A stretch of 64,000 nt of DNA from Accumulibacter sp. (GTDB lineage Bacteria; Pseudomonadota; Gammaproteobacteria; Burkholderiales; Rhodocyclaceae). Below are positions 51,456 to 61,117 of the stretch, one piece after another. The notes beneath the pieces were generated by a model. It saw only the letters and a list, made by a program, of their open reading frames with translations, was not told the DNA's origin and did no database searches. Location of the stretch: positions 1-64,000 of the forward strand of contig NZ_JAPUVI010000093.1 of the NCBI RefSeq assembly GCF_029255285.1, given 5' to 3'. Each line of letters starts with the position of its first letter. The stretch's first letter is position 1. Both the position numbers and the translations under genes were made by a program.

Positions 51456-52573
51456 TGCGCTTGACCGGCGGCCGCCAGACGCACGCTGTCGCCGTCGGCG
51501 AGGAAGGCGCCGCCGCTGGCGACGACTCTGGCGTCCGGGTCGAGTCCGCCGGTGATTTCTATCCGTTCGCCCTGGCGCCGCCCGGTATCGACCTTGGCTT
51601 GCCGCACCTTGGCGAGCGACTCGTTTGCCGGGTCGTCGGCCGCTTCGAGGCGGAAGACGTAGGCAAAACCTTCACGCAGCTGGACGGCGCTCTGCGGCAG
51701 CGTCCAGGCGGACCGCCGGCCGATCTCGAACTGGCCGCTGGCGAACATTCCGGCGCTCAGTACCGGCGCCGCGTCGCCAGGGAGATCGACATACACCAGC
51801 CCCTGGCGGGTCTGCGGATCGACCGTCGGGGCGACTCCGCGCACCCGTCCGGCGAGCACGGCGCCACTCGGGCTCACAACTTGAGCGGGCAGGCCAGGTT
51901 TGAAGTGAACCAGGTCGGCGGCCGTCACTTCGGCCCGCCATTCCAGGCGTCCGCCGCGAATCAGACGAAACAGTTCCTGTCCTGGCTGGGTCAGCGAACC
52001 GACCGTCGCGGTGCGGGCGGAGATAAGCCCATCGTCGGGTGCGACGACCTCGACCTTCGAGCGCCGCAGTTCGGCGGAGCGCAGGCGGGCCTGTGCGGCG
52101 TTCAGCCTAGCGAGCGCCGTTTCGGCAACGGTCTGGCTCTGGATCGCCTGCTGCGGACTGTAGAAACCCTGCGCACGCAGTTGCCTGGCGCGTTCCTGAT
52201 TGGCGCGCGCTTCGCGCAGTGTCGCGGCCGCTTCGGCCACGCTGGCGCGGGTCTCGGCCAGTTCGCTATCGACCGCGTCGCTGGCGATGCGCGCCAGAAC
52301 ATCGCCTTTGCGGACCCGATCGCCGACGTTGACCCGCACTTCGGTGAGACGGTAGTTGCCGAGTTCGGGCCCGATGATTGCTTCCTGCCAGGCGGCGACA
52401 TTGCCGCCGGCAGCGAGCGTCAGCGGCCAGTCGATGCGCTGCGGGGCGACTGCAGTGACGGTGAGCGCTGGTTTGGCGGCGGGCGCGAGCGGCGGCGCCG
52501 CCGCTTCATCCCGACAACCGGCCAACACCAGCGCCATGGCGGGTACGAGGAGTGCGAGCTTGAGCTTGATCAT
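51452..52573 (-). CDS. RND efflux periplasmic adaptor (membrane fusion lipoprotein)
   Basis: This 373-residue adaptor starts with a lipoprotein signal (LVLAGC near residue 19). It contains VNVGDRVRKGDVLARI (lipoyl half), alpha-hairpin repeats, and a VEVVAPDDGLISARTATVGSL motif. The barrel domain has RLEWRAEVTAADL and the MP domain is at the end. It links the RND pump to an outer membrane channel. Its stop overlaps the RND start (ATGA). ATG 52573 was chosen for the lipobox; the frame upstream lacks similarity. Confidence 0.92.
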   Translation of the reverse strand: MIKLKLALLVPAMALVLAGCRDEAAAPPLAPAAKPALTVTAVAPQRIDWPLTLAAGGNVAAWQEAIIGPELGNYRLTEVRVNVGDRVRKGDVLARIASDAVDSELAETRASVAEAAATLREARANQERARQLRAQGFYSPQQAIQSQTVAETALARLNAAQARLRSAELRRSKVEVVAPDDGLISARTATVGSLTQPGQELFRLIRGGRLEWRAEVTAADLVHFKPGLPAQVVSPSGAVLAGRVRGVAPTVDPQTRQGLVYVDLPGDAAPVLSAGMFASGQFEIGRRSAWTLPQSAVQLREGFAYVFRLEAADDPANESLAKVRQAKVDTGRRQGERIEITGGLDPDARVVASGGAFLADGDSVRLAAAGQAQ

Positions 52574-52824
52574 GCTTGTTGGTGGGCCGCGGTAGACGGC
52601 GAATCGGGAACCGGTAGGTGGCCGGCTATTGTCGCAGAAGCTGGCGAGTTTTCCGTTGCCGGCGGCTTGCCGACCGCTGCCGGATGGAGATTCCGCGTCG
52701 TGCCGCGACGACCATGAGTGCGCACCGGGACGCAATGCTATAGACTCGGCTTCAGCGTGGGTCGTCGGCACGGGATTCACGATCAATCACTCACCAGGGA
52801 ACAGGAAACGGAGGAGGTAGTGAA

Positions 52825-55404
52825 ATGAACGATGTAACGACTGAGGTCAATGATCCGTCACCCTCGGCTTCGGCGCCGCTCGTCGGACGCGAGGATCGAC
52901 GCACCGGGCTCGGGGTGGACGCTCTGAAACGTGCGCTGTTCGACAAGCTGGTCTATGTGCAGGCCCGCTTCCCGGCGGTGGCGACGCGGCGCGACTGCTT
53001 TCACGCCCTGGCGCAAGCCGTTCGCGACCGCCTGCTGCAACGCTGGGTGCAAACCGCACGCACGTATCGCGAACAGGGCAGCCGTACGGTCTGCTATTTG
53101 TCGGCCGAGTTCCTGATCGGTCCGCAACTCGGCAACAATCTGATCAACCTCGGAATTTTCGAGAACGCGCGGCAAGCGCTGAGCGAACTTGGACTCGACC
53201 TGGAGATCCTGCTCGATCAGGAGGAGGAGCCGGGGCTGGGCAATGGCGGTCTGGGGCGGCTGGCAGCCTGCTACCTCGATTCGCTGGCGACGCTCGAAAT
53301 TCCCGCCATCGGCTACGGTATTCGCTACGAGTTCGGAATTTTCACGCAGACGATCCGTGACGGCTGGCAGGTCGAGCTGACCGACAAGTGGCTGCGTGCT
53401 GGAAGCCCCTGGCTGATCCACCGTCCGAACATCGCTTTCGACATCAAACTCGGCGGTCACACCGAACATCAATACGAAGCGACCGGCAGCCGACGCCTGC
53501 GCGTGCAGTGGGTGCCTGGCAAGCTGGTACGCGGGACGGCCTGGGACATGCCGGTCCTCGGCTACGGCGTGAACACGCCCAACCGGCTCAGGCTGTGGAG
53601 CGCCGAAGCGCCCGAGTCCTACGACTTCGCGGCGTTCAAAGACGGCAACTACTTCCAAGCGGTCGACGCGCAGATTTCGTCGGAAACGATCACCAAGGTG
53701 CTGTACCCCAACGACGAGACCGAAGCCGGTCAGATCCTGCGTCTCGAGCAACAGTACTTCTTCGTTTCCTGCTCGTTGCAGGACATGATCCGCCTGCAAC
53801 TGCAGCGCGAGCAGACCCTCGATCGTTTCCACGAGAAGTTCGTCGTCCAGCTCAACGATACGCACCCGTCGATTGCCATTGCCGAGCTGATGCGCCTCCT
53901 GGTTGACGACTACGGCATGGAGTGGGACCAGGCTTGGTCGATCACGCGCCGAACCTTTGCCTATACCAATCACACGCTGTTGCCGGAGGCGCTGGAAAAA
54001 TGGCGGCTGCCGCTGTTCAAGCGTGTTCTGCCGCGCCACTTCGAAATCATCTGCGAGATCAACGAGCGTTTCCTCGACGACGTGCGGATCTGTTTTCCGG
54101 GTGATGACGCCAGGCTCAGGAGGATGTCGATGATCGACGAAGACGGGCCGCGTTACGTGCGCATGGCGCATCTGGCGGTGGCCGGCAGTTTCGCCGTCAA
54201 CGGCGTGGCGGCATTGCACACCGAGCTGCTCAAATCGGACGTCCTCAAGGATTTCCACGAAATGTGGCCGGAGAAGTTCACCAACAAGACGAACGGCGTA
54301 ACGCCTCGCCGTTTCGTACTGCTGGCGAATCCGACGATGTCGTCGCTGATCGACGAAACGATAGGTCGCGGTTGGGTCACCGACATGGAGCGGCTGCGCG
54401 AACTGGAGTCGTGGGCCGAAGATCCGACTTTCCGCGATGCCTGGCGCCGGGTCAAGGCGGGCAACAAGGTCCGGCTCGTGCGCGAGATCAAGCGACTGAC
54501 CGGTAGCGACGTCGATCCGGCGTCGATGTTCGACGTCCAGGTCAAGCGCATCCACGAATACAAGCGCCAGCATCTCAACTTGCTGCACGTCGTGTCCCTG
54601 TACAAGCGCTTGAAGGACAATCCCCAGCTCGAGGTGGCGCCGCGCACGGTGATTTTCGGTGGCAAGGCGGCGCCGGGCTACTTCATGGCCAAGCTGATGA
54701 TCCGGCTGATCACCGCCGTGGCCGATGTCGTCGGCCGCGACCCGGCGATGCGTGGCAAGCTTCAGGTAGTCTTCTTCCCGAATTACAATGTCAAGAACGC
54801 GCACCTGATCTTTCCGGGCGCCGACCTGTCGGAACAGATCTCGCTGGCAGGCAAGGAGGCTTCGGGGACCGGCAACATGAAGTTTCAGATGAACGGCGCC
54901 CTGACCATAGGGACGCTCGATGGTGCCAACGTCGAGATCCGCGAACAGGTGGGCGACGAGAACTTCTTCCTGTTCGGCATGAAGGTGCCCGAAGTCAAGG
55001 AGCTTCGCCGTCTGGGCTATCGGCCGCGCGACTATTACGAGACCAACCCGCAGTTGCGCGAAGTGATCGACCTGATCGACTCAGGCTTCTTTACCAAGGG
55101 TGACCGAGAGGTTTTTCGGCCGCTGGTCGACCATCTGCTCAGTCACGACGAGTACATGTTGCTGGCCGACTTCCAGGCCTACGTCGACTGCCAGGCGAGG
55201 GTTTCCCGGGCCTATCTGGACCCCGAGCACTGGTCGCGAATGTCAATCCTCAACGTTGCGCGGTCGGGCTTTTTCTCATCCGACCGGGCGATCCGCGAGT
55301 ACTGCGATGAGATCTGGAAGGTGAAACCGGTACGCATCGAACTCACCGAGCTCTCGGCCGAGGACATGCGCTTCGCGCGTGCCACCGGCGGCTCGGCGGT
55401 CTGA
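52825..55404 (+). CDS. glgP: glycogen/starch phosphorylase
   Basis: This 859-residue GT35 enzyme releases glucose-1-phosphate from alpha-1,4-glucans. The family motifs YLSAEFLIG, GNGGLGRLAACYLDS, HRPN... and the PLP-lysine region EASGTGNMKFQMNGALTIGTLDGANVEI (lysine in GTGNMKF) are intact; the length is close to the usual 815-840, with an N-terminal extra of about 25 residues. A GGAGG lies before ATG 52825. It is convergent with glgE, and its product glucose-1-phosphate is a substrate of the GlgM-type synthase. Confidence 0.96.
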   Translation: MNDVTTEVNDPSPSASAPLVGREDRRTGLGVDALKRALFDKLVYVQARFPAVATRRDCFHALAQAVRDRLLQRWVQTARTYREQGSRTVCYLSAEFLIGPQLGNNLINLGIFENARQALSELGLDLEILLDQEEEPGLGNGGLGRLAACYLDSLATLEIPAIGYGIRYEFGIFTQTIRDGWQVELTDKWLRAGSPWLIHRPNIAFDIKLGGHTEHQYEATGSRRLRVQWVPGKLVRGTAWDMPVLGYGVNTPNRLRLWSAEAPESYDFAAFKDGNYFQAVDAQISSETITKVLYPNDETEAGQILRLEQQYFFVSCSLQDMIRLQLQREQTLDRFHEKFVVQLNDTHPSIAIAELMRLLVDDYGMEWDQAWSITRRTFAYTNHTLLPEALEKWRLPLFKRVLPRHFEIICEINERFLDDVRICFPGDDARLRRMSMIDEDGPRYVRMAHLAVAGSFAVNGVAALHTELLKSDVLKDFHEMWPEKFTNKTNGVTPRRFVLLANPTMSSLIDETIGRGWVTDMERLRELESWAEDPTFRDAWRRVKAGNKVRLVREIKRLTGSDVDPASMFDVQVKRIHEYKRQHLNLLHVVSLYKRLKDNPQLEVAPRTVIFGGKAAPGYFMAKLMIRLITAVADVVGRDPAMRGKLQVVFFPNYNVKNAHLIFPGADLSEQISLAGKEASGTGNMKFQMNGALTIGTLDGANVEIREQVGDENFFLFGMKVPEVKELRRLGYRPRDYYETNPQLREVIDLIDSGFFTKGDREVFRPLVDHLLSHDEYMLLADFQAYVDCQARVSRAYLDPEHWSRMSILNVARSGFFSSDRAIREYCDEIWKVKPVRIELTELSAEDMRFARATGGSAV

Positions 55405-55417
55405 GCGTCGCCGGGTG

Positions 55418-55439
55418 GGGCGGGCGATGAGGCCCGCCC
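55418..55439 (+). terminator. hairpin after glgP
   Basis: An 8-bp GC stem (GGGCGGGC with GCCCGCCC) around a six-base loop lies 14 bp after the glgP stop. It has no long T-run, so termination may need Rho or be weak. Confidence 0.45.
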
Positions 55440-55481
55440 GTTCCGCTGCGCTTCCAGGTGGTCGCCCGGCCGGCGTCGACT

Positions 55482-55507
55482 CGCCCGGCGACATGTGTCG
55501 CCGGGCG
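55482..55507. terminator. perfect 12-bp palindrome between glgP and glgE ends
   Basis: CGCCCGGCGACA and TGTCGCCGGGCG pair perfectly around two bases. It lies 9 bp from the glgE stop. It is suited to bidirectional pausing or transcript end protection, but lacks a T-run on either side. Confidence 0.45.
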
Positions 55508-55515
55508 GGCTTCGG

Positions 55516-57474
55516 CTACCAGCGGCGGATCTTGATGATGTGCGCCATCTTGGTACTCGGGCTGAGTTCGATGTAGGCCGTCGGACCGCGCCAGCGGTAA
55601 CGCTCGTCGGACAGCAGATCGTGCGCCTGGTATTGCTCGTCGTCGTCGATGCCGAAAGTGGCCAGCGGGATCTCGAGGTTGGTGTACTGCTTGTGGAAGG
55701 GGTCCAGGTTTACCACGCAGACGATGATGTCGGACCGGTCCTCGGTCATCTTGGCGTAGGCGATGATCTTGGGGTTGTCGGTGGTCAGGAACAACACGTT
55801 GTTGTAGGTCTGCAGGGCCGGCGAGTCGTGGCGAATGTTGTTGATCAGCGTGATGACCTGGACGATGTGGCCAGGCGCCTTCCAGTCGCGCACTCGGATC
55901 TCGTACTTTTCGGAGTCTAGGTATTCCTCCTTGCCCGGAAGGGCCTGGTTCTCGCATAACTCGTAGCCGCTGTAGATCCCGTACACACTGGACAGCGTCG
56001 CCGCCAGCACGGCACGCATGATGAATGCCGGCCGGCCGCCGTACTGGAGGATGGGCGGCAGGATGTCCGGCGTGTTGGCGAAGAAGTTGCCGGTGAAGTA
56101 CTCCTTCATTTCGCCGCTGGTCAGCTCGTTGACGTAGTCGGTGAGTTCCTGCTTCTCGTTGCGCCACGTGAAGTAGGTGTAGGACTGGGCGAAGCCGACT
56201 TTCGCCAGCAGCCGCATCATCTTCGGCTTGGTAAACGCCTCGGCCAGAAAGATGACCTCCGGGTGCCGTCGATGCACTTCGCCGATCACCCATTCCCAGA
56301 ACGGCACCGGCTTGGTGTGCGGGTTGTCCACGCGGAAAGTGGTGACTCCCTTGTCGATCCAGAACAGGAATATTTTGAGCATTTCCTGCCACAGCCCGGT
56401 GCGATCGCTGGTGCCGAAGTTCAGCGGGTAGACGTCCTGATACTTCTTGGGTGGGTTCTCGGCGTACTTGATCGAGCCGTCCGGACGGTGGAAAAACCAC
56501 TCCGGGTGCTGGCTGACGTAGGGATGATCCGGCGAGCAGTTCATGACGTAATCGAGGGCGATCTCGATTTCCAGCTCGCGGCAGGTGGCGACGAACTGAT
56601 CCCAGTCGTCCCAGGTTCCGAGCTGGGGTTCGAGAGCCATATGACCGCCATGCTCGTTGCCGATCGCCCATGGGCTGCCGACGTCGCCCGGTTCGGCCAC
56701 CAGACTGTTGTTCTTTCCTTTGCGGAAGCTGTGACCGATCGGGTGAATCGGCGGCAGATAGACGACGTCGAAACCCATCGCGTGGATCGCGCGCAGGCGA
56801 CGAATGCAGTCCTGCAGCGTGCCGTGCCGGTAGGGTACGCTGCCCTGCGAGCGCGGAAAGAACTCGTACCACGCGGCAAAGCGGGTGATCGGCCGATTGA
56901 CCATGACTTTCAGCGTTGGCGCCAGTTCGTAGCCTTCGCTGCGATCGGGATATTTGGCCATCATGCTGCGCATGACGACGCCGATGCCCATGTCGATGGC
57001 GCCTTGCTGCTCGCCTGCCGCCAGTGCGCTCTCCATGGCGGCGATGATACTGTTCATCCGGTTGCGGTCGCTGCTGGCCGCCATCGCCGCTGATTTCTTC
57101 AGAATCAACAGCCCCTCGAGCAGTTCGCTGCTGAGGTTGGCGCCCGGAACGTTTTTCTTGATGACTTCGTCGACCCACGACAGGTAGCGCTCGGCGTAGG
57201 CCTCGATGGTGTATTCCCAGCCGCCGATCGCGGTGACAGTGAACTCGCCGTGCCAGCGGTCGTTGTCGCCCAGGGTCATCGGGCTTTCCTGCCACTTCTT
57301 GTCGCCGATCGGCCGTACCTTGAGTACGGCGGCCAGCTTGTCGTGGCCTTCCTTGTAGATGTCGGCGCTGACGGCAACTTTTTCGCCGATCACGCGCTTG
57401 ATGGGAAAGCGACCGTTGTCGACCTGCGGCGCGATCGCTTCGATGATCACACGGGGGTAGTCTTTTGGAACCAT
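55516..57474 (-). CDS. glgE: alpha-1,4-glucan:maltose-1-phosphate maltosyltransferase GlgE
   Basis: This 652-residue GH13_3 enzyme transfers maltose from maltose-1-phosphate to growing alpha-glucan. The N-terminal domain is followed by AWYEFFPRSQGS, the catalytic TIM barrel with LPPIHPIGHSFRKGKNN, IALDYVMNCSPDHPYV, the nucleophile Asp in TTFRVDNPHTKP, and the acid Glu in VIFLAEAF. The maltose-1-phosphate-binding residues near NPPKKYQD are kept. The length is standard. It lies downstream of a GlgM-type synthase on the same strand, so both likely form the GlgE route together. Confidence 0.95.
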   Translation of the reverse strand: MVPKDYPRVIIEAIAPQVDNGRFPIKRVIGEKVAVSADIYKEGHDKLAAVLKVRPIGDKKWQESPMTLGDNDRWHGEFTVTAIGGWEYTIEAYAERYLSWVDEVIKKNVPGANLSSELLEGLLILKKSAAMAASSDRNRMNSIIAAMESALAAGEQQGAIDMGIGVVMRSMMAKYPDRSEGYELAPTLKVMVNRPITRFAAWYEFFPRSQGSVPYRHGTLQDCIRRLRAIHAMGFDVVYLPPIHPIGHSFRKGKNNSLVAEPGDVGSPWAIGNEHGGHMALEPQLGTWDDWDQFVATCRELEIEIALDYVMNCSPDHPYVSQHPEWFFHRPDGSIKYAENPPKKYQDVYPLNFGTSDRTGLWQEMLKIFLFWIDKGVTTFRVDNPHTKPVPFWEWVIGEVHRRHPEVIFLAEAFTKPKMMRLLAKVGFAQSYTYFTWRNEKQELTDYVNELTSGEMKEYFTGNFFANTPDILPPILQYGGRPAFIMRAVLAATLSSVYGIYSGYELCENQALPGKEEYLDSEKYEIRVRDWKAPGHIVQVITLINNIRHDSPALQTYNNVLFLTTDNPKIIAYAKMTEDRSDIIVCVVNLDPFHKQYTNLEIPLATFGIDDDEQYQAHDLLSDERYRWRGPTAYIELSPSTKMAHIIKIRRW

Positions 57475-57612
57475 TGTGCTGCTCCTAATTGCTGAACCGG
57501 CAAGGCCGGAAGTACACTCAAAGAAACGTCCAAGGCTCAGCCGGCGCGACGACGGGCGCGCCAGGCCCGGGCGCCCGAGGCGAGCCGTCGCCGCCGGGCG
57601 AAGAGGATCAAA

Positions 57613-58821
57613 TCATTTCAGCAGCGAGTCGTAGAGCGCCTTGGTCTGCTGCGCGATGCTGGCCCAACTGAAGACATCGCGCGCCCTCTGCTGGCCGGCG
57701 GCGGCCATCGCCTCGGCGAGTTCGGGGTCGTCGAGCACCTTGTTGATGGCCGCCGCGAGGTCGCGCGAAAAGACATCCGGTACGACGGGTTCGAAGGGTG
57801 CGACGTGCAACTGCTCGAGCGGTACCAGGAAGCCAGTGACGCCATCGACCACGACCTCCTTGATGCCGCCGACCGCACTCGCCACGACTGCCGTGCGACA
57901 GGCCATGGCTTCCAGGTTGATGATCCCGAAAGGCTCGTAGATCGATGGACAGCAGAATACCGTGGCGTGCGAATAGAGCTGGATCGCTTCGTCCTTGGTG
58001 ACCATTTCCTGAATCCAGATCACGTTCCGGAAGCCTTCCTGGCGGACGTGCTTGATCGCCGCTTCCATCTCGGCGAGAACCTCCTTCGTATCGGGAGCGC
58101 CGGCGCAGAGGACGATCTGGGCGTCGGGATTGATGTACTTGACCGCGTTGACCAGGTGCACGATGCCCTTTTGGCGCGTGATCCGGCCGACGAAGAGGAC
58201 AATGGGCCTGGCCGGGTCGACGCCATATTTCTCCAGGGCGGACGTCTCGTCAGTTGGGTGGTACTGGTCGACATTGATGCCGTTGTAGATCACGGTGATC
58301 TTCGCCGGGTCGATGTCGAAGTGCTCGAGGATGTCGTTCTTGGTCCCCTGTGAAACGGCGATCACCGCATCGGCCATACCCAGGGAGGTACGTTCGATCC
58401 ATGACGACATGTCGTAGCCGCAGCCGAGTTGCTCGCGTTTCCAGGGCCGCAGGGGTTCGAGCGAATGCACGGTATGGACCAGCGGAATGCCGTAGAGGGT
58501 CTTCGCGAGAATGCCGCCGAGGTGAGCGTACCAGGTATGCACATGGACAAGATCGGCATCGACCTGCTCGCTCAGCGTTTCGAGATTGGTCTCGAAAGTA
58601 TCCAGCGCACCGCTGAGCTTGCGGTCCACGTGGGCGAAGCTGCCTTTCCCGAAGGGGAAGCCCTTGACCCGGACACCTTCGTTCACAGTGTCCTGGTCGC
58701 CAAAACAGCGAACTTCGACATGCATCAGTTTGGCGAGCTCGCCGGCCAGATACTCGACGTGAACACCGGCTCCGCCGTAGACGTAGGGAGGGTATTCTCG
58801 CGTGAAGAGCAGTACTTTCAT
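57613..58821 (-). CDS. glgA: GT4 glycogen synthase, GlgM/actinobacterial GlgA type
   Basis: This 402-residue glycosyltransferase 4 has MKVLLFTREYPPYVYGGAGVHVEYL at the start, HVHTWYAHLGG, HSLEPLRPWKREQLG, and the EPFGIINLEAMAC donor-binding motif. It fits the actinobacterial-type glycogen synthase family, whose mycobacterial member GlgM makes maltose-1-phosphate from ADP-glucose and glucose-1-phosphate. The adjacent glgE argues for the GlgM role rather than classical GlgA (which is longer and starts KVLFV..E..P). No glgC or glgB is in the window. The start at ATG 58821 is well conserved. Confidence 0.9.
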   Translation of the reverse strand: MKVLLFTREYPPYVYGGAGVHVEYLAGELAKLMHVEVRCFGDQDTVNEGVRVKGFPFGKGSFAHVDRKLSGALDTFETNLETLSEQVDADLVHVHTWYAHLGGILAKTLYGIPLVHTVHSLEPLRPWKREQLGCGYDMSSWIERTSLGMADAVIAVSQGTKNDILEHFDIDPAKITVIYNGINVDQYHPTDETSALEKYGVDPARPIVLFVGRITRQKGIVHLVNAVKYINPDAQIVLCAGAPDTKEVLAEMEAAIKHVRQEGFRNVIWIQEMVTKDEAIQLYSHATVFCCPSIYEPFGIINLEAMACRTAVVASAVGGIKEVVVDGVTGFLVPLEQLHVAPFEPVVPDVFSRDLAAAINKVLDDPELAEAMAAAGQQRARDVFSWASIAQQTKALYDSLLK

Positions 58822-59059
58822 CGAGGCACTTTCTATGCTGTGGTTGTGAGTGGGACGTGTTTGCGCACGTCTTCCGAAGTCCCTGCCATTGTATCGGGAA
58901 AGGCCTTGGCCGACCAATTCGGCACCTCTCGGCGTACGCTTTTCGCACTCAGGCGGCACCGGCCGTTCGGCCGGCCGGACACGGCGAACACGCGGCCGGT
59001 GCGCTGGGCATCCGAGGCGGGCGGCGACGCCAGCCAGCAGGACGGGTAGAATGCGACCG

Positions 59060-59737
59060 ATGAATCTCTTGGCCATCGAAACGTCGACCGAACTGGGTAG
59101 CATCGCCGTCTGGCGTGACGGCTACCTGCTGCGGCGCGATTGCCCGGCCGGGCTGGCGCATTCGGAAACGCTGTTGCCCCTGATCGGCGCCACCTTGCAC
59201 GATATGGGGCTGGGCTTCGCCGACCTGAACGGCATTGCCTTTGCCGCCGGTCCGGGGTCATTTACCGGGCTGCGTGTCGCCTGCGGCGTCGCGCAAGGCT
59301 TGGCGATGGCGCACGGACTGCCGGTTTTTCCGGTCGGTACGCTGGACGCCATGGCTTTGGCCAGCGGCGGCGAACGCGTCATCGTGGCGCTGGATGCGCG
59401 CATGGACGAAGTCTATTACGGGCTGTTTGTCGCGGCAGCACCGCTAGGCCCGATGGCGGTCTGCGCGCCGTCTCTCGTTCCGTTGCCCGACACCGGCGGC
59501 TGGCTGGCCTGCGGCAATGGCTTGCTAGCCTATCCGTCGCTGCGTGAGCGGTTGTCGGTTTGTGTGACACATTGGCAGCCCGACCGAATGCCTGACGCCG
59601 GTGCTGTCGCCCGTCTGGCGGCGCGGCATCTGCGGCGCGGCGCGGGGGTCGATGCGGCCGAAGCCGCTCCACTGTACGTTCGCAACAAGGTGGCCTTGAC
59701 GGTTGTCGAGCGCCTGGCCCGGGGAGGCCGAGCGTGA
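59060..59737 (+). CDS. tsaB: tRNA threonylcarbamoyladenosine biosynthesis protein TsaB
   Basis: This 225-residue protein forms part of the TsaBDE complex that makes t6A37 in tRNAs. It shows the ASKHA fold start NLLAIETSTELGSIAV, HSETLLPLI and the AAGPGSFTGLRVACG motif. It ends with a GTG-coupled overlap to rimI (4 bp). The start could also be ATG 59051 three codons upstream. Divergent from glgA. Confidence 0.94.
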   Translation: MNLLAIETSTELGSIAVWRDGYLLRRDCPAGLAHSETLLPLIGATLHDMGLGFADLNGIAFAAGPGSFTGLRVACGVAQGLAMAHGLPVFPVGTLDAMALASGGERVIVALDARMDEVYYGLFVAAAPLGPMAVCAPSLVPLPDTGGWLACGNGLLAYPSLRERLSVCVTHWQPDRMPDAGAVARLAARHLRRGAGVDAAEAAPLYVRNKVALTVVERLARGGRA

Positions 59738-60210
59738 GTGCCGTGCTACTGCCGCGCGTCGAGATGGTCCCCGTGCGTGTCGACGATATCGACGAGGTTC
59801 TGGCGATCGAAAGTCGCGTCTATCCTTTCCCCTGGACGCGCGGCAATTTCGTCGATTCGATCTCTTCCGGCTACAGTGCCTGGGGGTGTCGCATCGACGG
59901 CGAACTGGTCGGCTATTTCGTCCTGATGCTGGCGCTCGACGATGCTCATCTGCTCAACCTCAGCGTGGACGAGAAGCGTCAGCGCATGGGTTTTGGTGCG
60001 CGTTTGCTGCAACACGCCATGTTGGCCGCGCGACGGGCGGGTGCGACGACGCTCCTGCTCGAGGTGCGGCCATCCAACGAGAGTGCGTTGGGGCTTTACC
60101 GGCTCTTCGGATTCGAGCAGATCGGTGTGCGGCGCGGGTATTACCCGGCTGCCGCCGGGCGCGAGGACGCTCTGGTCCTGCGGCGCTCGCTGCTCGGGGT
60201 TTCGGCATGA
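59734..60210 (+). CDS. rimI: ribosomal protein S18-alanine N-acetyltransferase RimI
   Basis: This 158-residue GNAT enzyme acetylates the N-terminal Ala of ribosomal protein S18. It has IESRVYPFPWTRGNF, HLLNLSVDEKRQRMGFGARLL (CoA loop), and EVRPSNESALGLYRLFGF. The start is GTG 59734, overlapping the tsaB stop by 4 bp. Order tsaB-rimI is conserved. The stop overlaps the next start (ATGA). Confidence 0.94.
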   Translation: MSAVLLPRVEMVPVRVDDIDEVLAIESRVYPFPWTRGNFVDSISSGYSAWGCRIDGELVGYFVLMLALDDAHLLNLSVDEKRQRMGFGARLLQHAMLAARRAGATTLLLEVRPSNESALGLYRLFGFEQIGVRRGYYPAAAGREDALVLRRSLLGVSA

Positions 60211-61046
60211 GCGAGGAGAGGCGGTCGGCTGCCGGCTTGCCGCGCGCGCATCTGTTGCGCGAAATGGGCTTGACGCCGCAGTGGCGACTGCGCGAAGCGC
60301 TGGCGGCAGGGCGTCAGCGGCTCGCCGAGTCGGCAAACCCGGCGACGGCGACGGCCGGTCGCCGGGCGGTCGAGGAGGATCTCACTGGCCGGCCGGCGAG
60401 TCTTTCCATGGCCGCATCGCCCACCGATCGCGCGGCACGGATTGCTCGCCTGGGCTGGGACGAGTTGCGCGCCGCCGTCGCCGACTGCCGGGCCTGCGGA
60501 CTTTGTGCCGAACGGCGTCAGGCGGTACTTGGCGTGGGGGATGCGGCGGCCGATTGGTTGTTCATCGGTGAAGGGCCGGGGGCTGAGGAAGATGCACGGG
60601 GCGAACCTTTCGTCGGTCCGGCCGGCAAGCTGCTCGACGCGATGCTCGCGGCAATCGATTTGCGGCGCGGTGACGATGTCTATATCGCCAATGCGGTCAA
60701 GTGCCGGCCGCCCAACAACCGAACACCCGAGACGGCAGAGATGGCGGCTTGCGCACCCTATCTGCAGCGCCAGATCGCGTTGCTGCAGCCGCGGCTGATC
60801 GTCCTTCTGGGCCGTGCCGCCGTGCATGCCTTGCTGGGCGACGTTGGTTCGCTGGCCAGCCTGCGCGGCAAACCCTTCGCGTTCTCCTTGCCCGAAGGTA
60901 ATGGGCGCCCGATCCCAGTGGTCGTCACCTACCATCCGGCCTACCTGTTGCGCAGCCTGACCGACAAGGCCAAAGCGTGGGAGGACCTGTGCCGGGCACG
61001 CGCCCTGATGCGAGAGGCGAAGGCGGCGGGTAAGCCAGCCGCCTGA
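60207..61046 (+). CDS. uracil-DNA glycosylase family 4 (4Fe-4S)
   Basis: This 279-residue protein belongs to the family 4 UDGs that remove uracil from DNA. Iron-sulfur ligands appear as Cys97 and Cys100 (CRACGLC, starting at Cys94), Cys166 in VKCRPPNNR, and Cys182. The catalytic motif GEGPGAEEDARGEPFVGPAGKLLD and the end TYHPAYLLR are intact. An N-terminal 80-residue extension (rich in Arg/Ala, with LREMGLTPQWRLR) precedes the catalytic domain, as in some betaproteobacterial members. It overlaps rimI by 4 bp (ATGA). Confidence 0.92.
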   Translation: MSEERRSAAGLPRAHLLREMGLTPQWRLREALAAGRQRLAESANPATATAGRRAVEEDLTGRPASLSMAASPTDRAARIARLGWDELRAAVADCRACGLCAERRQAVLGVGDAAADWLFIGEGPGAEEDARGEPFVGPAGKLLDAMLAAIDLRRGDDVYIANAVKCRPPNNRTPETAEMAACAPYLQRQIALLQPRLIVLLGRAAVHALLGDVGSLASLRGKPFAFSLPEGNGRPIPVVVTYHPAYLLRSLTDKAKAWEDLCRARALMREAKAAGKPAA

Positions 61047-61117
61047 CGGCCGCTTGCGCGACCTCGAAAAATCGCCTACCTTTTCCTTCTCGCTTTCCGA
61101 CTTTCGAGGCCAATTCC

